Assembly: GCA_029268615.1 (NCBI GenBank)
Contig: JAQWNM010000017.1
Span: forward strand, 22,025 to 86,024
DNA from: SAR86 cluster bacterium
Lineage (GTDB): Bacteria > Pseudomonadota > Gammaproteobacteria > Magnimaribacterales > Magnimaribacteraceae
Direction: 5' to 3'
Length of the DNA: 64,000 bases
Shown: piece by piece, positions 13,087-21,779 of the stretch
Layout: every line of letters begins with the position of its first letter
Numbering within the stretch: position 1 is the stretch's first letter
Notes under the pieces: generated by a model
The model's database searches: none
Seen by the model: the letters and a program-made list of their open reading frames with translations, nothing else
What the model was told of the DNA's origin: nothing
Program-made: the position numbers and the translations under genes

Positions 13087-14022
13087 TTAATAGAAATTAG
13101 ATTTATCAAACACCTTATGGGCCGTATTTAATAGATCAGTTTTGGTCCACTTTCTCTTACCAGGGATTTGAATTTCTTCTATTTCTATGTATTCATTACT
13201 TCGGCAACCTATAAAAAAACCTTGCTTATTTTTAATATATTCTCCAGGTTGAAGTTTAAATTGGTAGCTTTGAATAGTTCTAGCTTGGAAAAACTTAATT
13301 CTTTCTTTGTTTAGAAAACTATAAGCCCCAGGTTTGGGATTAAAAGCTCTTATTGATCTTATAATTTCCTCAGGTCTCAAGTTCCAGTTAATTCTTGCTT
13401 CCTCAGAATTTATTTTGTTTGCATAACTTGCCATCTTATTATTTTGCTTTTTAGCTTTTATTTTTTTCAAAAAAAAGTCTTCTAAAAATTCTTTTAAGTT
13501 TTCACAACTAATCATCATAAGCTTATGTTTTAAACTTTTAGCTGTTTCATTGGCTTCTATATTACATTTTATTTTTCTTAGCATTGGACCAGTATCCAAG
13601 CCTTCATTCATGTACATGAAGGTTATACCTGTTTCTTTATCACCATTTAGAAGACATCTTTCAATAGGGGCTGCACCTCTCCATGCCGGCAATAAAGAAG
13701 CGTGAATATTGATACAACCTAGTTTAGTTATTTTTAATATTTTTTTAGGAATAATAAGACCATAAGAAACGACTAATAAAAGATCTGCGTCTAAGTTCTT
13801 CATTTCTGCTTCAATTCTTACGTCGTCTAAAAGAGTTGGCTGAAAGACTTTTAAGCTGTTGTCATTTGCAACCTTTTTTACAGCAGAGGGTTTTTTGACC
13901 TTTCCCCTGCCTTTGAAGCTATCTGGCTGAGTAAGTACACCAACAATTTCATAATTAGTTTTTAAAAGTGAATTAAGTATAGAGGCAGCAAAGGAAGGAG
14001 TGCCAGCAAAAATTATTTTCAT
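13087..14022 (-). CDS. fmt: Methionyl-tRNA formyltransferase
   Basis: Formylates initiator Met-tRNA using 10-formyl-THF. The 311-aa protein has the N-terminal hydrolase fold (IIFAGTPSFAASIL), the catalytic block INIHASLLPAWRGAAPIERC, and the LDTGPML motif, followed by a C-terminal OB-like domain (FNPKPGAYSFL). The start overlaps the def stop by 4 bases (14019-14022), so def-fmt is a translationally coupled pair, the usual arrangement of formylation and deformylation genes. Confidence 0.95.
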   Translation of the reverse strand: MKIIFAGTPSFAASILNSLLKTNYEIVGVLTQPDSFKGRGKVKKPSAVKKVANDNSLKVFQPTLLDDVRIEAEMKNLDADLLLVVSYGLIIPKKILKITKLGCINIHASLLPAWRGAAPIERCLLNGDKETGITFMYMNEGLDTGPMLRKIKCNIEANETAKSLKHKLMMISCENLKEFLEDFFLKKIKAKKQNNKMASYANKINSEEARINWNLRPEEIIRSIRAFNPKPGAYSFLNKERIKFFQARTIQSYQFKLQPGEYIKNKQGFFIGCRSNEYIEIEEIQIPGKRKWTKTDLLNTAHKVFDKSNFY

Positions 14023-14522
14023 TTTTTAGTTCTTTCCTTTATTAATTTTTTTTTGATTATCTCCCTCTTCAGGTTAGATAGATAGTCTACAAAAACTTTA
14101 CCATCAAGATGATCCATTTCGTGTTGAATAACAACTGATTCTAGGCCTTCCGGTTTAATTATTAGATGCTCTCCTTTAACGTTTTGGAAAGATATTTCTA
14201 CATTATTATTTCTCTCTACTGGTTCATAAAATCCAGGTACAGATAAACACCCTTCCTCATATACACTTTTGATTTTATCCAAATTCTTTTTTAAAGGATT
14301 TATTAAAATCAGTGGACGGTTCTTTTCTTCGCTAGTATCTACTGCTATTATTCTTTTATGAATATTGACTTGTGTAGCAGCTAGTCCAATGCCGTCGCTA
14401 GAGTACATTGTTTCTAATAAATTATTTGCTAAATCAACTATAGAGGAGTCTATTTTTGATATAGGTTTGGCCACTGTTCTAAGTCTGCGGTCAGGGAAAA
14501 TTAAAATTTTTAGTAGTGACAT
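14019..14522 (-). CDS. def: Peptide deformylase
   Basis: Metalloprotease that removes the N-formyl group from nascent proteins. All three family motifs are present: GIGLAATQVN (motif 1, GxGLAAxQ), EEGCLSVPG (motif 2, EGCLS with the metal-binding Cys) and QHEMDHLDGKVF (motif 3, HEMDH). Length 167 aa is normal. It is divergent from purE across a 59-bp gap and is the first gene of the minus-strand run that continues through fmt. Confidence 0.96.
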   Translation of the reverse strand: MSLLKILIFPDRRLRTVAKPISKIDSSIVDLANNLLETMYSSDGIGLAATQVNIHKRIIAVDTSEEKNRPLILINPLKKNLDKIKSVYEEGCLSVPGFYEPVERNNNVEISFQNVKGEHLIIKPEGLESVVIQHEMDHLDGKVFVDYLSNLKREIIKKKLIKERTKK

Positions 14523-14581
14523 TTAATGTTCTAAGCAAAATAGTAATTATATTAGAATAAAGATATATTTATGGAGAAAAA

Positions 14582-15070
14582 ATGAGTAAAACAATATCAA
14601 TAATACTGGGCTCTGATTCGGACTTAGGTTTAGTTAAAAAATGTACTGATGTCTTAGAGTTGCTAAATATAGAATTTAGCACGAGAATTTTATCGGCTCA
14701 TAGGACCCCTGACCTCCTAGAAGAGCATGTTAGTGAATGTGAAAAGGGCGAAACAAAAGTTTATATAGCTTTTGCGGGTTTGGCAGCGCATTTAGCCGGA
14801 GCTATAGCATCTAAAACTATAAAACCCGTGATAGGGGTTCCTGTAGACGCGGGACCTTTAAGCGGATTTGATGCTCTTTTATCCACCGTTCAAATGCCTA
14901 AGGGAATACCAGTTGCTACAGTGGCAATAGGTTCGGCAGGTAGTGCTAATGCCGCTTTCCTAGCCGCCCAAATATTGTCTTTATCATCTGATGAAGTTGC
15001 CAATAAACTAAATGAAATTAGGCTCGAAAACAGGGTAGTTATAAAAAAGAAGAATTCAGAATTGGCATAA
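14582..15070 (+). CDS. purE: N5-carboxyaminoimidazole ribonucleotide mutase
   Basis: PurE class I mutase that converts N5-CAIR to CAIR in purine synthesis. The 162-aa protein has GSDSDLGLVKKC at the N-terminus, the catalytic SAHRTPDLLEEH and the GLAAHLAGAIAS block, followed by PVDAGPLSGFDALLSTVQMPKG (read in two parts), all typical of class I PurE. A GGAG Shine-Dalgarno lies just upstream of the ATG. purK is not adjacent. tsaC follows 6 bases after the stop, suggesting a purE-tsaC-aroE operon. Confidence 0.95.
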   Translation: MSKTISIILGSDSDLGLVKKCTDVLELLNIEFSTRILSAHRTPDLLEEHVSECEKGETKVYIAFAGLAAHLAGAIASKTIKPVIGVPVDAGPLSGFDALLSTVQMPKGIPVATVAIGSAGSANAAFLAAQILSLSSDEVANKLNEIRLENRVVIKKKNSELA

Positions 15071-15076
15071 CTAATA

Positions 15077-15613
15077 ATGCCGCAAATTAAAAAGGCAGTT
15101 GAGGCTTTAAAGGCAGGAGAGTGCATAGCTTATCCTACAGAAGGAGTCTGGGGGTTGGGTTGTGATCCTTTCAATGAAGAAGCTTTAATTAATTTAAGGA
15201 AACTAAAAAATAGAGACGATACAAAGGGTTATATACTTTTAGCTTCTTCGCTTATTCATTTTAATGATTTTGTTGATACAGAATTATATAAAACTAAACT
15301 TATGGCAAAGTGGCCTGGCCCTCATACCTGGATTGTAGAAACTAGAAAGGAAGCCAACTTTCCAAATTTGCAGATAGAAAAAACTATAGCCTTAAGGTTA
15401 AGTAATCAAAAAGTTATAGTCCAGTTATGTAGTAGGTTTGGAGGGGCGATCGTTTCTACTTCCGCTAACCCCAATGGAAAAAAACCAGCAATAACAATAG
15501 AAGAAGTAAGAGAAAATTTTCCAGGAATATGTGTCTTAGAAGGAGAGCTAGGGGGCCTGAAAAGGCCAACGCCTATTCAAAATTTATTATCCGGAGACTT
15601 TGTAAGAAGATAA
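15077..15613 (+). CDS. tsaC: Threonylcarbamoyl-AMP synthase (short TsaC form)
   Basis: Sua5/YciO/YrdC-family enzyme that makes threonylcarbamoyl-AMP for the t6A37 modification of ANN-decoding tRNAs. The 178-aa length is the short TsaC (YrdC) form without the Sua5 extension. Visible motifs: AYPTEGVWGLGCDP, KNRDDTKGYILLAS, PGPHTWIV and the SANPNGKKPA block. aroE follows 4 bases after the stop. tsaC next to aroE is the common gammaproteobacterial arrangement near the origin; dprA and hemF, often nearby, are missing here. Confidence 0.93.
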   Translation: MPQIKKAVEALKAGECIAYPTEGVWGLGCDPFNEEALINLRKLKNRDDTKGYILLASSLIHFNDFVDTELYKTKLMAKWPGPHTWIVETRKEANFPNLQIEKTIALRLSNQKVIVQLCSRFGGAIVSTSANPNGKKPAITIEEVRENFPGICVLEGELGGLKRPTPIQNLLSGDFVRR

Positions 15614-15617
15614 ATAA

Positions 15618-16430
15618 ATGAAAAAGCTGGGAGTTATTGGTCATCCTATAGGGCACACGTTGTCACCACAAATTCATCAAGCATTCTCTTTGCAGACCGG
15701 AATTGAATTGACCTATGAGCCTATAGATATGAAGGAATTTAATTTCACTGCAAATCTTCTAGATCTTGTTAAAAAGGGTTTTAATGGATTAAATGTAACT
15801 TTACCATTGAAGGGTTGTGCATATGGATCGGCAGATATCAAATCGGAAGAGTGCAATTTAGTTAAAGCAGCAAACACATTACATTTTATAGATAAGCAAA
15901 TATTAGCATACTCAACAGATGGCAAAGGCTTTGCTCGTGACCTAAAAGATAAGAATCTTAAAGTGCCTGGCAAGCATATACTGATGATAGGCGCAGGAGG
16001 TTCGGCGAGGTCAATCCTTCCTTCTCTATTAAGCATGAAGCCTATGTCTCTATCCATAATAAACAGAACTAAGCACAAAGCTGAAATTCTAGCAAAAGAG
16101 TTTTCAAATGAGCAGATATTAATAACAGGAGGAGGTTTAGATGCTGCGCATGATAAATATGACGCAATAATAAACACTTCTTCTTTTGAAGCAGAAGGGT
16201 CTAAGTTACATATAAATAAAAATGCATTTAAATCAGTCGAATGGTCTTATGATTTAATGTATTCAAAAATAAATAAGACAAAATTTGTTAGCCTATCTAA
16301 TCAATTAGGGGTAGAAGAATCCTATGATGGTTTTGGAATGTTAATCTGCCAAGCCGCCCTTAGTTTCGAAATATGGACAGGCGTTCAACCGGAAATAACT
16401 AATGTTTCAAAAGAAATCTTTCTAGATTAA
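15618..16430 (+). CDS. aroE: Shikimate dehydrogenase
   Basis: NADPH-dependent reduction of 3-dehydroshikimate to shikimate in aromatic amino acid synthesis. The 270-aa protein has the substrate motif VIGHPIGHTLSPQIHQAF at the N-terminus, catalytic NVTLPLKG, the STDGKGF block with the active-site Asp, and the Rossmann loop MIGAGGSARSI around residue 128. The C-terminal DGFGMLICQAALSFEIWTG is also characteristic. Last gene of the purE-tsaC-aroE group. Confidence 0.94.
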   Translation: MKKLGVIGHPIGHTLSPQIHQAFSLQTGIELTYEPIDMKEFNFTANLLDLVKKGFNGLNVTLPLKGCAYGSADIKSEECNLVKAANTLHFIDKQILAYSTDGKGFARDLKDKNLKVPGKHILMIGAGGSARSILPSLLSMKPMSLSIINRTKHKAEILAKEFSNEQILITGGGLDAAHDKYDAIINTSSFEAEGSKLHINKNAFKSVEWSYDLMYSKINKTKFVSLSNQLGVEESYDGFGMLICQAALSFEIWTGVQPEITNVSKEIFLD

Positions 16431-16471
16431 TTTCATGGAAGTAAATACAAAGAAAAATTTAACAAATAAAG

Positions 16472-16511
16472 TTGTTGATATCGTCCGCATGTTATAAAAT
16501 TCCCGCGGAAT
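16472..16511 (+). promoter_or_regulatory. Candidate promoter of the cytochrome oxidase operon
   Basis: TTGTTG at 16472-16477 and TAAAAT at 16495-16500 are separated by 17 bases, a good sigma-70 spacing. An inverted repeat ATTCC-CGC-GGAAT (16499-16511) sits right at the expected transcription start and could be a regulator site. coxB starts 43 bases after the -10. No mapped start site is available, so this is a pattern match only. Confidence 0.45.
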
Positions 16512-16542
16512 CCAAAGGCGCCTACCAAAAAAATATTAATGT

Positions 16543-17691
16543 ATGGAATTATTTAAATTTTTCTTTCACAGGTCTTTAGTTTTTCTTCTTGGGCTTTTCC
16601 CATTATCTTTGCTTGCCGAATCCCCTTACAACATGCGAAGAGGAGTAACCGAAACAAGCTTAGAGATTTTTGATCTACACATGTTAATTTTCTGGATCTG
16701 TGTCTGGATAGGAGTCGTTGTCTTTGGAGTTATGTTTTGGTCTATCTTTAAGTACAGAAAATCAAAGGGCGCAATTGCAGCTAAGTTTGATGATAATTTT
16801 TGGCTTGAAATAGGATGGACGATTGCCGCTACTTTAATTTTAGTAGTTATGGCCGTTCCTTCAACCCAAGTTCTTGTTAAGGCGTATGATGATTCGGAGG
16901 GTGAGATTAACATCATGGTCACCGGGTATCAGTGGAAGTGGCAGTATAAATATTTAGAAGACGATATATCTTTTTTTAGTAATTTAGCAACTGATCAAGA
17001 AGCTATTTATAATAAAATTCCAAAAGGAGAGCTCTACTTAAGAGAGGTAGATGAGCCTTTAGTTATTCCTATAAATACAAAAGTAAGATTTCTCATAACT
17101 GGGAATGACGTAATCCATTCTTTTTGGGTTCCAGACTTTGCAGTTAAGCAAGATGCTATTCCAGGATTTATAAATACAGCTTGGACCAATGTCCCGGAAC
17201 CAGGGATTTACAGAGGTAATTGCACCGAGTTATGTGGAATTAATCATGCATTTATGCCAGTAGTAGTAAGGGCTGTAGAAAAGGATGAGTATAACGCTTG
17301 GGTAGCCGAAAAATTAGCTTTAGCAGAGTCAGAAAAACTTTTAACAGAAAAAGACTGGACTAAGGATGAATTGTTTGAAAGAGGAGAAAAAGTATATGCA
17401 AAAAATTGTGTTGCTTGCCATCAAGTTAATGGGCAAGGAATACCGCCTGTTTTTCCTGCTTTAGCAGGAAGTGACATAGTGATGAATGACGCGTCTAGGC
17501 AAATTGAGATTTTAATGGAAGGAGTTGGGCCCACTTACGCTATGCAAGCTTTTGGCAAGCAATTGAACGAAGTAGATATTGCGGCAGTAATAACATACTC
17601 ACGCAATGCCTGGTCTAATGCTGAGAATGGGGATGGAAAAATAGTTACCCCTAAAGATATCGTGGAATATAAAAAAAGAATCAAATTATAA
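16543..17691 (+). CDS. coxB: Cytochrome c oxidase subunit II with fused cytochrome c domain
   Basis: Subunit II of an aa3-type oxidase; it takes electrons from cytochrome c through CuA. Order of domains: N-terminal signal-like hydrophobic stretch, two membrane helices (LIFWICVWIGVVVFGVMFW; AATLILVVMAVPS), and the periplasmic cupredoxin domain with the CuA ligands CTELCGINHAFM (C227, C231, H235, M238). A C-terminal cytochrome c domain with heme motif CVACH starts at residue 289. The c-domain fusion makes this a caa3-like subunit II and explains the 382-aa length. First gene of the operon; coxA follows after 17 bases with a Shine-Dalgarno (AGGAAAAGAGG). Confidence 0.96.
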   Translation: MELFKFFFHRSLVFLLGLFPLSLLAESPYNMRRGVTETSLEIFDLHMLIFWICVWIGVVVFGVMFWSIFKYRKSKGAIAAKFDDNFWLEIGWTIAATLILVVMAVPSTQVLVKAYDDSEGEINIMVTGYQWKWQYKYLEDDISFFSNLATDQEAIYNKIPKGELYLREVDEPLVIPINTKVRFLITGNDVIHSFWVPDFAVKQDAIPGFINTAWTNVPEPGIYRGNCTELCGINHAFMPVVVRAVEKDEYNAWVAEKLALAESEKLLTEKDWTKDELFERGEKVYAKNCVACHQVNGQGIPPVFPALAGSDIVMNDASRQIEILMEGVGPTYAMQAFGKQLNEVDIAAVITYSRNAWSNAENGDGKIVTPKDIVEYKKRIKL

Positions 17692-17708
17692 ATTTATAGG
17701 AAAAGAGG

Positions 17709-19298
17709 ATGAGTACAATAGTAGAAACCCATGAAGATCATGGGCATCACGGGCCGGCTAAAGGATTAACCAGGTGGCTTTTTACCACAAATCATAAGGA
17801 CATAGGCACTCTATATCTTTGGTTTAGTTTTTTAATGTTGTTTATAGGCGGTGCCATGGCAATGGTTATAAGGGCAGAGTTGTTTGAGCCTGGCTTGCAG
17901 ATCGTAGACCCAGAGTTCTTTAATCAGATGACAACTAACCACGGATTAATTATGGTTTTTGGGGTAATTATGCCGGCATTTGTGGGCCTTGCAAACTGGA
18001 TGCTTCCTATGCAAATAGGCGCGCCAGATATGGCTCTACCAAGGTTAAATAATTTAAGTTTTTGGCTTCTTCCTATGGCTTTTGGAATATTAATCTCAAC
18101 CTTATTTATGGAAGGAGGAGGACCTAACTTTGGCTGGACTTTCTATGCGCCTTTATCAACCACATACGCACCAGATACAGTAACTTTCTTTATATTTTCG
18201 GTACATGTGATGGGAGCTTCTTCTATCTTAGGCTCAATAAATATAATAACCACTATTTTAAATATGAGGGCGCCTGGCATGACACTTATGAAAATGCCTA
18301 TGTTTGTGTGGAGTTGGTTAATAACTGCATATTTGTTAATAGCTGTTATGCCTGTGCTCGCAGGAACTGTAACTATGATGTTAATGGACATACATTTTGG
18401 TACTAGTTTTTTTAGTGCGGCAGGAGGAGGAGATCCAGTTCTATTTCAACATATCTTTTGGTTTTTTGGCCATCCAGAAGTGTATATTATGATTCTGCCG
18501 GCTTTCGGAATTGCTTCGCATATTATAGAAACGTTTTCAAGAAAACCTCTTTTTGGGTACACTTCCATGGTATATGCAATGGCCTCCATTGCTATATTGT
18601 CTTTTGTAGTTTGGGCTCACCACATGTTTACAGTTGGCATGCCTTTGGCAGGTGAACTATTTTTTATGTATTCCACAATGCTTATAGCTATTCCTACAGG
18701 AGTAAAAGTCTTTAACTGGATTGCTACAATGTTTAAAGGATCTATATCCTTAGAGACACCTATGTTGTTTGCGATAGCTTTTGTTGCTCTATTTACGATA
18801 GGGGGTTTTTCAGGATTAATGTTAGCAATAGTGCCGGCTGATTTTCAATACCATGATACTTATTTTGTTGTTGCTCATTTTCATTATGTTTTGGTTCCAG
18901 GAGCATTATTTGGGATCATTGCAGGTGTCTACTACTGGATACCAAAATGGACTGGTATTATGTATGATGAGACGCTTGGAAAATTGCATTTTTGGTTATC
19001 GTTTATTTCTGTAAATATCACATTTTTCCCCATGCATTTTGTTGGCTTAGCAGGTATGCCTAGAAGATATCCTGATTACGCGCTCCAATTTGCAGATTTT
19101 AATGCCTTAATAACCGTCGGTGCATTTCTGTTTGGCCTAACTCAGCTACTATTCCTATATATTGTTTTGAAATCAATTAGGAGTGGGAAGAAGGCTAATT
19201 CGGAAGTTTGGGAAGGGGCTGGTGAATTAGGCCTAGAGTGGACGCTCAATTCGCCTCCCGAGTATCATACTTTTACTGTCCAACCACAGGTTAAATAG
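17709..19298 (+). CDS. coxA: Cytochrome c oxidase subunit I
   Basis: Catalytic heme-copper subunit with 12 membrane helices. It carries the heme a ligand in TTNHGLIMVFGV, the CuB/Tyr motif WFFGHPEVYIMILP, the CuB His pair in WAHHMFTVGM, and the heme a/a3 ligands in VAHFHYVLVPG. The GHPEVY helix with Tyr indicates an A-type oxidase with a crosslinked His-Tyr. The 529 aa are full length. The C-terminal WTLNSPPEYHTF is the usual periplasmic or cytoplasmic end of proteobacterial CoxA. Confidence 0.97.
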   Translation: MSTIVETHEDHGHHGPAKGLTRWLFTTNHKDIGTLYLWFSFLMLFIGGAMAMVIRAELFEPGLQIVDPEFFNQMTTNHGLIMVFGVIMPAFVGLANWMLPMQIGAPDMALPRLNNLSFWLLPMAFGILISTLFMEGGGPNFGWTFYAPLSTTYAPDTVTFFIFSVHVMGASSILGSINIITTILNMRAPGMTLMKMPMFVWSWLITAYLLIAVMPVLAGTVTMMLMDIHFGTSFFSAAGGGDPVLFQHIFWFFGHPEVYIMILPAFGIASHIIETFSRKPLFGYTSMVYAMASIAILSFVVWAHHMFTVGMPLAGELFFMYSTMLIAIPTGVKVFNWIATMFKGSISLETPMLFAIAFVALFTIGGFSGLMLAIVPADFQYHDTYFVVAHFHYVLVPGALFGIIAGVYYWIPKWTGIMYDETLGKLHFWLSFISVNITFFPMHFVGLAGMPRRYPDYALQFADFNALITVGAFLFGLTQLLFLYIVLKSIRSGKKANSEVWEGAGELGLEWTLNSPPEYHTFTVQPQVK

Positions 19299-19300
19299 TT

Positions 19301-19852
19301 TTGATTCAAGAAAAGAATAAAACAGTAAAATCTCTATTTTTGACCACAGTCGGAATGTTTGCATTTGGTTTTTTACTTGTACCAATTTATGACGTATTTT
19401 GTGACATAACTGGGTTGAATGGAAAAGTAACAGGTCCTTCATTCTTGAGCAAAGAATCGCAAGAAATAATAAACCATAGAGAAGTTTTGGTGCAATTTGT
19501 TACTCATAATAATGCATCTATGCCTTGGACATTTAAATCAAGGGTTAATCAAACAAGGGTTATGACAGGAGAGCAAAAAGAAGTTTTCTTTGTTTTTAAG
19601 AATACAACAGATGAAGATATGGTTGCTCAAGTTATACCAAGTGTTTCTCCTGGAAGAGGCGCGAAATATTTTCATAAGACGGAATGTTTCTGCTTTGAAA
19701 GTCAACTCTTACATGCAGGAGAGTCAATTGAATTGCCAGTTCGTTTTATCGTTGATCCTGCAATACCTAATGATATTGGCTCTTTAAGTTTGGGGTATAC
19801 TATTTTTGATATAACTGATTTAGCTGCTAATAAGCTCTTAGCAGAGCTCTAA
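19301..19852 (+). CDS. ctaG: Cytochrome c oxidase assembly protein CtaG/Cox11
   Basis: Copper chaperone that inserts CuB into subunit I. One N-terminal membrane helix (LFLTTVGMFAFGFLLVPIYD) is followed by the conserved YDVFCDITGLNG and the copper-binding KTECFCFESQLL (CFCF motif), plus the ELPVRFIVDP strand. Length 183 aa is typical. Translation appears to start at TTG (19301), two bases after the coxA stop; no ATG lies before the membrane helix. It overlaps the next frame, consistent with coupling to coxC. Confidence 0.94.
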   Translation: MIQEKNKTVKSLFLTTVGMFAFGFLLVPIYDVFCDITGLNGKVTGPSFLSKESQEIINHREVLVQFVTHNNASMPWTFKSRVNQTRVMTGEQKEVFFVFKNTTDEDMVAQVIPSVSPGRGAKYFHKTECFCFESQLLHAGESIELPVRFIVDPAIPNDIGSLSLGYTIFDITDLAANKLLAEL

Positions 19853-19863
19853 TGGAGAATAAA

Positions 19864-20811
19864 ATGTCGTCAGAACAAGCTTATTATGTTCCTGAGTCAA
19901 GTAAATTGCCATTTTTAATGGCTCTTACCATGCTTACTTTAATCATAGGAGCTTCAAATACTGTAAATAATATGGGTACAGATTCAAATGCCTATATTAT
20001 TTTATTAGTAGGTTTTGGAATGATGTGGACCACTATGTTTGTCTGGTTTAGACAGACTATAAAAGAAAATCATGCGGGCTTGAATAACCCCATGCTTAAT
20101 GAATCTTATGTATTTGGTATGGCATGGTTTATTTTTTCTGAAGTGATGTTCTTTTTTGCTTTCTTCTTTGCCTTAGCCTACATAAGAAACTTTTCTGTTC
20201 CTTGGCTGGGGGGTGAAGGAGAGAAGGCTATAACAAACATTCTCTGGTCTGGTTTTGAGGCACACTGGCCTTTAATGATAACTCCAGAACAGGCTCTTGC
20301 TAACTCACAAGGTGGTGGAGATGTTATTTTTAAAGGACCTGACGAAGAAATGTCTGTAGTTACAGCTTATTCGCATGGTGGACTAACAGGTGTACTTGGA
20401 TGGATTCCTTTATGGAATACTGTTCTTCTATTGTCATCAAGCGTGACAGTGCATTTTGCTCACACTTGCTTAAAGAATGATAATAGAAAAGGTTTTAATA
20501 TTTGGTTAGGCTCTACTTTGATCTTAGGTTATTTATTTGTGGCTTTACAAGCAGTGGAATACTATGAGGCGTATAATCATATGGGGCTAACTTTAAATTC
20601 TGGAATTTATGGGACAACTTTTTTTATGCTAACCGGATTCCATGGCTTTCATGTTTGTTTAGGCGCCATAATTTTAACTGTTATGCTTCTTAGAAGCCTT
20701 AATGGTCACTTTACTACAGATAATCATTTTGGCTTTGAAGCGGGTTCTTGGTATTGGCACTTCGTAGACGTCGTTTGGGTTTGTCTTGTAGCTTTTGTTT
20801 ATGTAATGTGA
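19864..20811 (+). CDS. coxC: Cytochrome c oxidase subunit III
   Basis: Seven-helix subunit III of the aa3 oxidase. Conserved pieces include the helix with FIFSEVMFFFAFFFALAY, LTLNSGIYGTTFFMLTGFHG (read in parts) and the C-terminal GSWYWHFVDVVWVCLVAFVY. An in-frame ATG at 19852 overlaps the previous stop, but ATG at 19864 is preceded by GGAG at good spacing, so 19864 is preferred (MSSEQAYYVPE). A soluble loop of about 60 residues between the second and third membrane segments (GGEGEKAITNILW...) is longer than in minimal subunit III proteins and is common in gammaproteobacterial versions. Confidence 0.94.
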   Translation: MSSEQAYYVPESSKLPFLMALTMLTLIIGASNTVNNMGTDSNAYIILLVGFGMMWTTMFVWFRQTIKENHAGLNNPMLNESYVFGMAWFIFSEVMFFFAFFFALAYIRNFSVPWLGGEGEKAITNILWSGFEAHWPLMITPEQALANSQGGGDVIFKGPDEEMSVVTAYSHGGLTGVLGWIPLWNTVLLLSSSVTVHFAHTCLKNDNRKGFNIWLGSTLILGYLFVALQAVEYYEAYNHMGLTLNSGIYGTTFFMLTGFHGFHVCLGAIILTVMLLRSLNGHFTTDNHFGFEAGSWYWHFVDVVWVCLVAFVYVM

Positions 20812-21012
20812 CTATTGTGCATTCGGACCAATTTGCCCAGTTAAAAATCCAAAAACTAAGGTCGCGAATAAAACGACCGCTATAGTCACTCTAATGCCCA
20901 GACTATAGGCGGCCCTTTTAGTAGTGCCTCTATCTTTGATAAGAAAAAAAGCGCCACTGAATAAGCTAATTAGCATGGCTAGAATAAGGAAAATAATTAG
21001 AGCTTTGTACAT
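20812..21012 (-). CDS. DUF2909 twin-transmembrane protein
   Basis: Small membrane protein with two hydrophobic helices (ALIIFLILAMLISLFSGAFFL and VTIAVVLFATLVFGFL) joined by a basic loop KDRGTTKRAAYSLGIR. This pattern and the location inside a cytochrome oxidase operon match the DUF2909 family, whose function is unknown. It is encoded opposite to the operon, between coxC and surf1, as I recall from Pseudomonas. The start is set at the ATG giving MYKALIIF (21012); the frame stays open to 21036 but those residues look spurious. Confidence 0.75.
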   Translation of the reverse strand: MYKALIIFLILAMLISLFSGAFFLIKDRGTTKRAAYSLGIRVTIAVVLFATLVFGFLTGQIGPNAQ

Positions 21013-21017
21013 ATTGA

Positions 21018-21779
21018 ATGATGCAACAGTATACATATATGGTTATTAAAAATCTTAATTTTTTAGGACATTTAACTTTTAAGCCAGGCGGTCTCATGAC
21101 AACCTTTTTTATGATTTTCTTCCCTATACTAATTTATTTGGGAATGTGGCAAATTGACAGAGGATTTGAAAAACAAGAAGTTTGGAAAACTTATGAAGAA
21201 AGGAAGGTAATGGTCCCTTTTGAAGAATTAGAATTTGAGAGAAAACCTTTGGAAGAGTTGTGGTACAGAACAATAATTTTAAAAGGAAAATATAAGCTTA
21301 AATCCTATATTTTAGATAATAGAATTTATAGAAATAAAAAAGGGTATGAAATATTTACTTTATTTGAAACTGTTCAAGGTAAAAATATTTTAATAAATAG
21401 AGGATGGGCTGATGAAGACGCTTTAAGTAAAATTTACGAAGAAAAATTATCTACAAACCCTGTTATTATTCAGGGAATAATAAGCCCTTTTAATAGATTT
21501 GGATTAAATTTAAAAGAAGAGCCTAAAACTGAAAGCTGGCCTAAAAAAGTTCAAGAGTTAACATTTGATCAGGCTTTTAATGATTTAAAAAAATATGGGT
21601 TGAATAATTCTATTGTTCAGCTTTCCGCAGCTTCAAATATGGCACTTGAACCAATCTGGAAGCCCTATCAATTTAAATCAAGTAGGCATTTTGGTTATGC
21701 GCTTCAATGGTTTGGTCTAAGCCTTGTTTTGATCATATCTTTTATATATTTTGGAGTAAAAAAGAAATATGAAAATTAG
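21018..21779 (+). CDS. surf1: SURF1 family cytochrome oxidase assembly protein
   Basis: SURF1/Shy1 proteins help place heme A into subunit I. This one has an N-terminal helix (FFMIFFPILIYLGMWQIDRG), the conserved GKYKLKSYILDNRIY and the INRGWADEDALS block, and a C-terminal helix (GYALQWFGLSLVLIISFIYFG). This is the normal two-helix layout. Length is 253 aa from ATG 21018; ATG 21039 is a reasonable alternative since the family begins near FKPG. No strong Shine-Dalgarno decides. The end overlaps the start of the next gene by 11 bases. Confidence 0.9.
   Translation: MMQQYTYMVIKNLNFLGHLTFKPGGLMTTFFMIFFPILIYLGMWQIDRGFEKQEVWKTYEERKVMVPFEELEFERKPLEELWYRTIILKGKYKLKSYILDNRIYRNKKGYEIFTLFETVQGKNILINRGWADEDALSKIYEEKLSTNPVIIQGIISPFNRFGLNLKEEPKTESWPKKVQELTFDQAFNDLKKYGLNNSIVQLSAASNMALEPIWKPYQFKSSRHFGYALQWFGLSLVLIISFIYFGVKKKYEN

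Noticed and set aside
15713..16177. Minus-strand open frame of 154 codons inside aroE
   Set aside because: It is the complement of conserved shikimate dehydrogenase motifs, with no independent evidence of coding.
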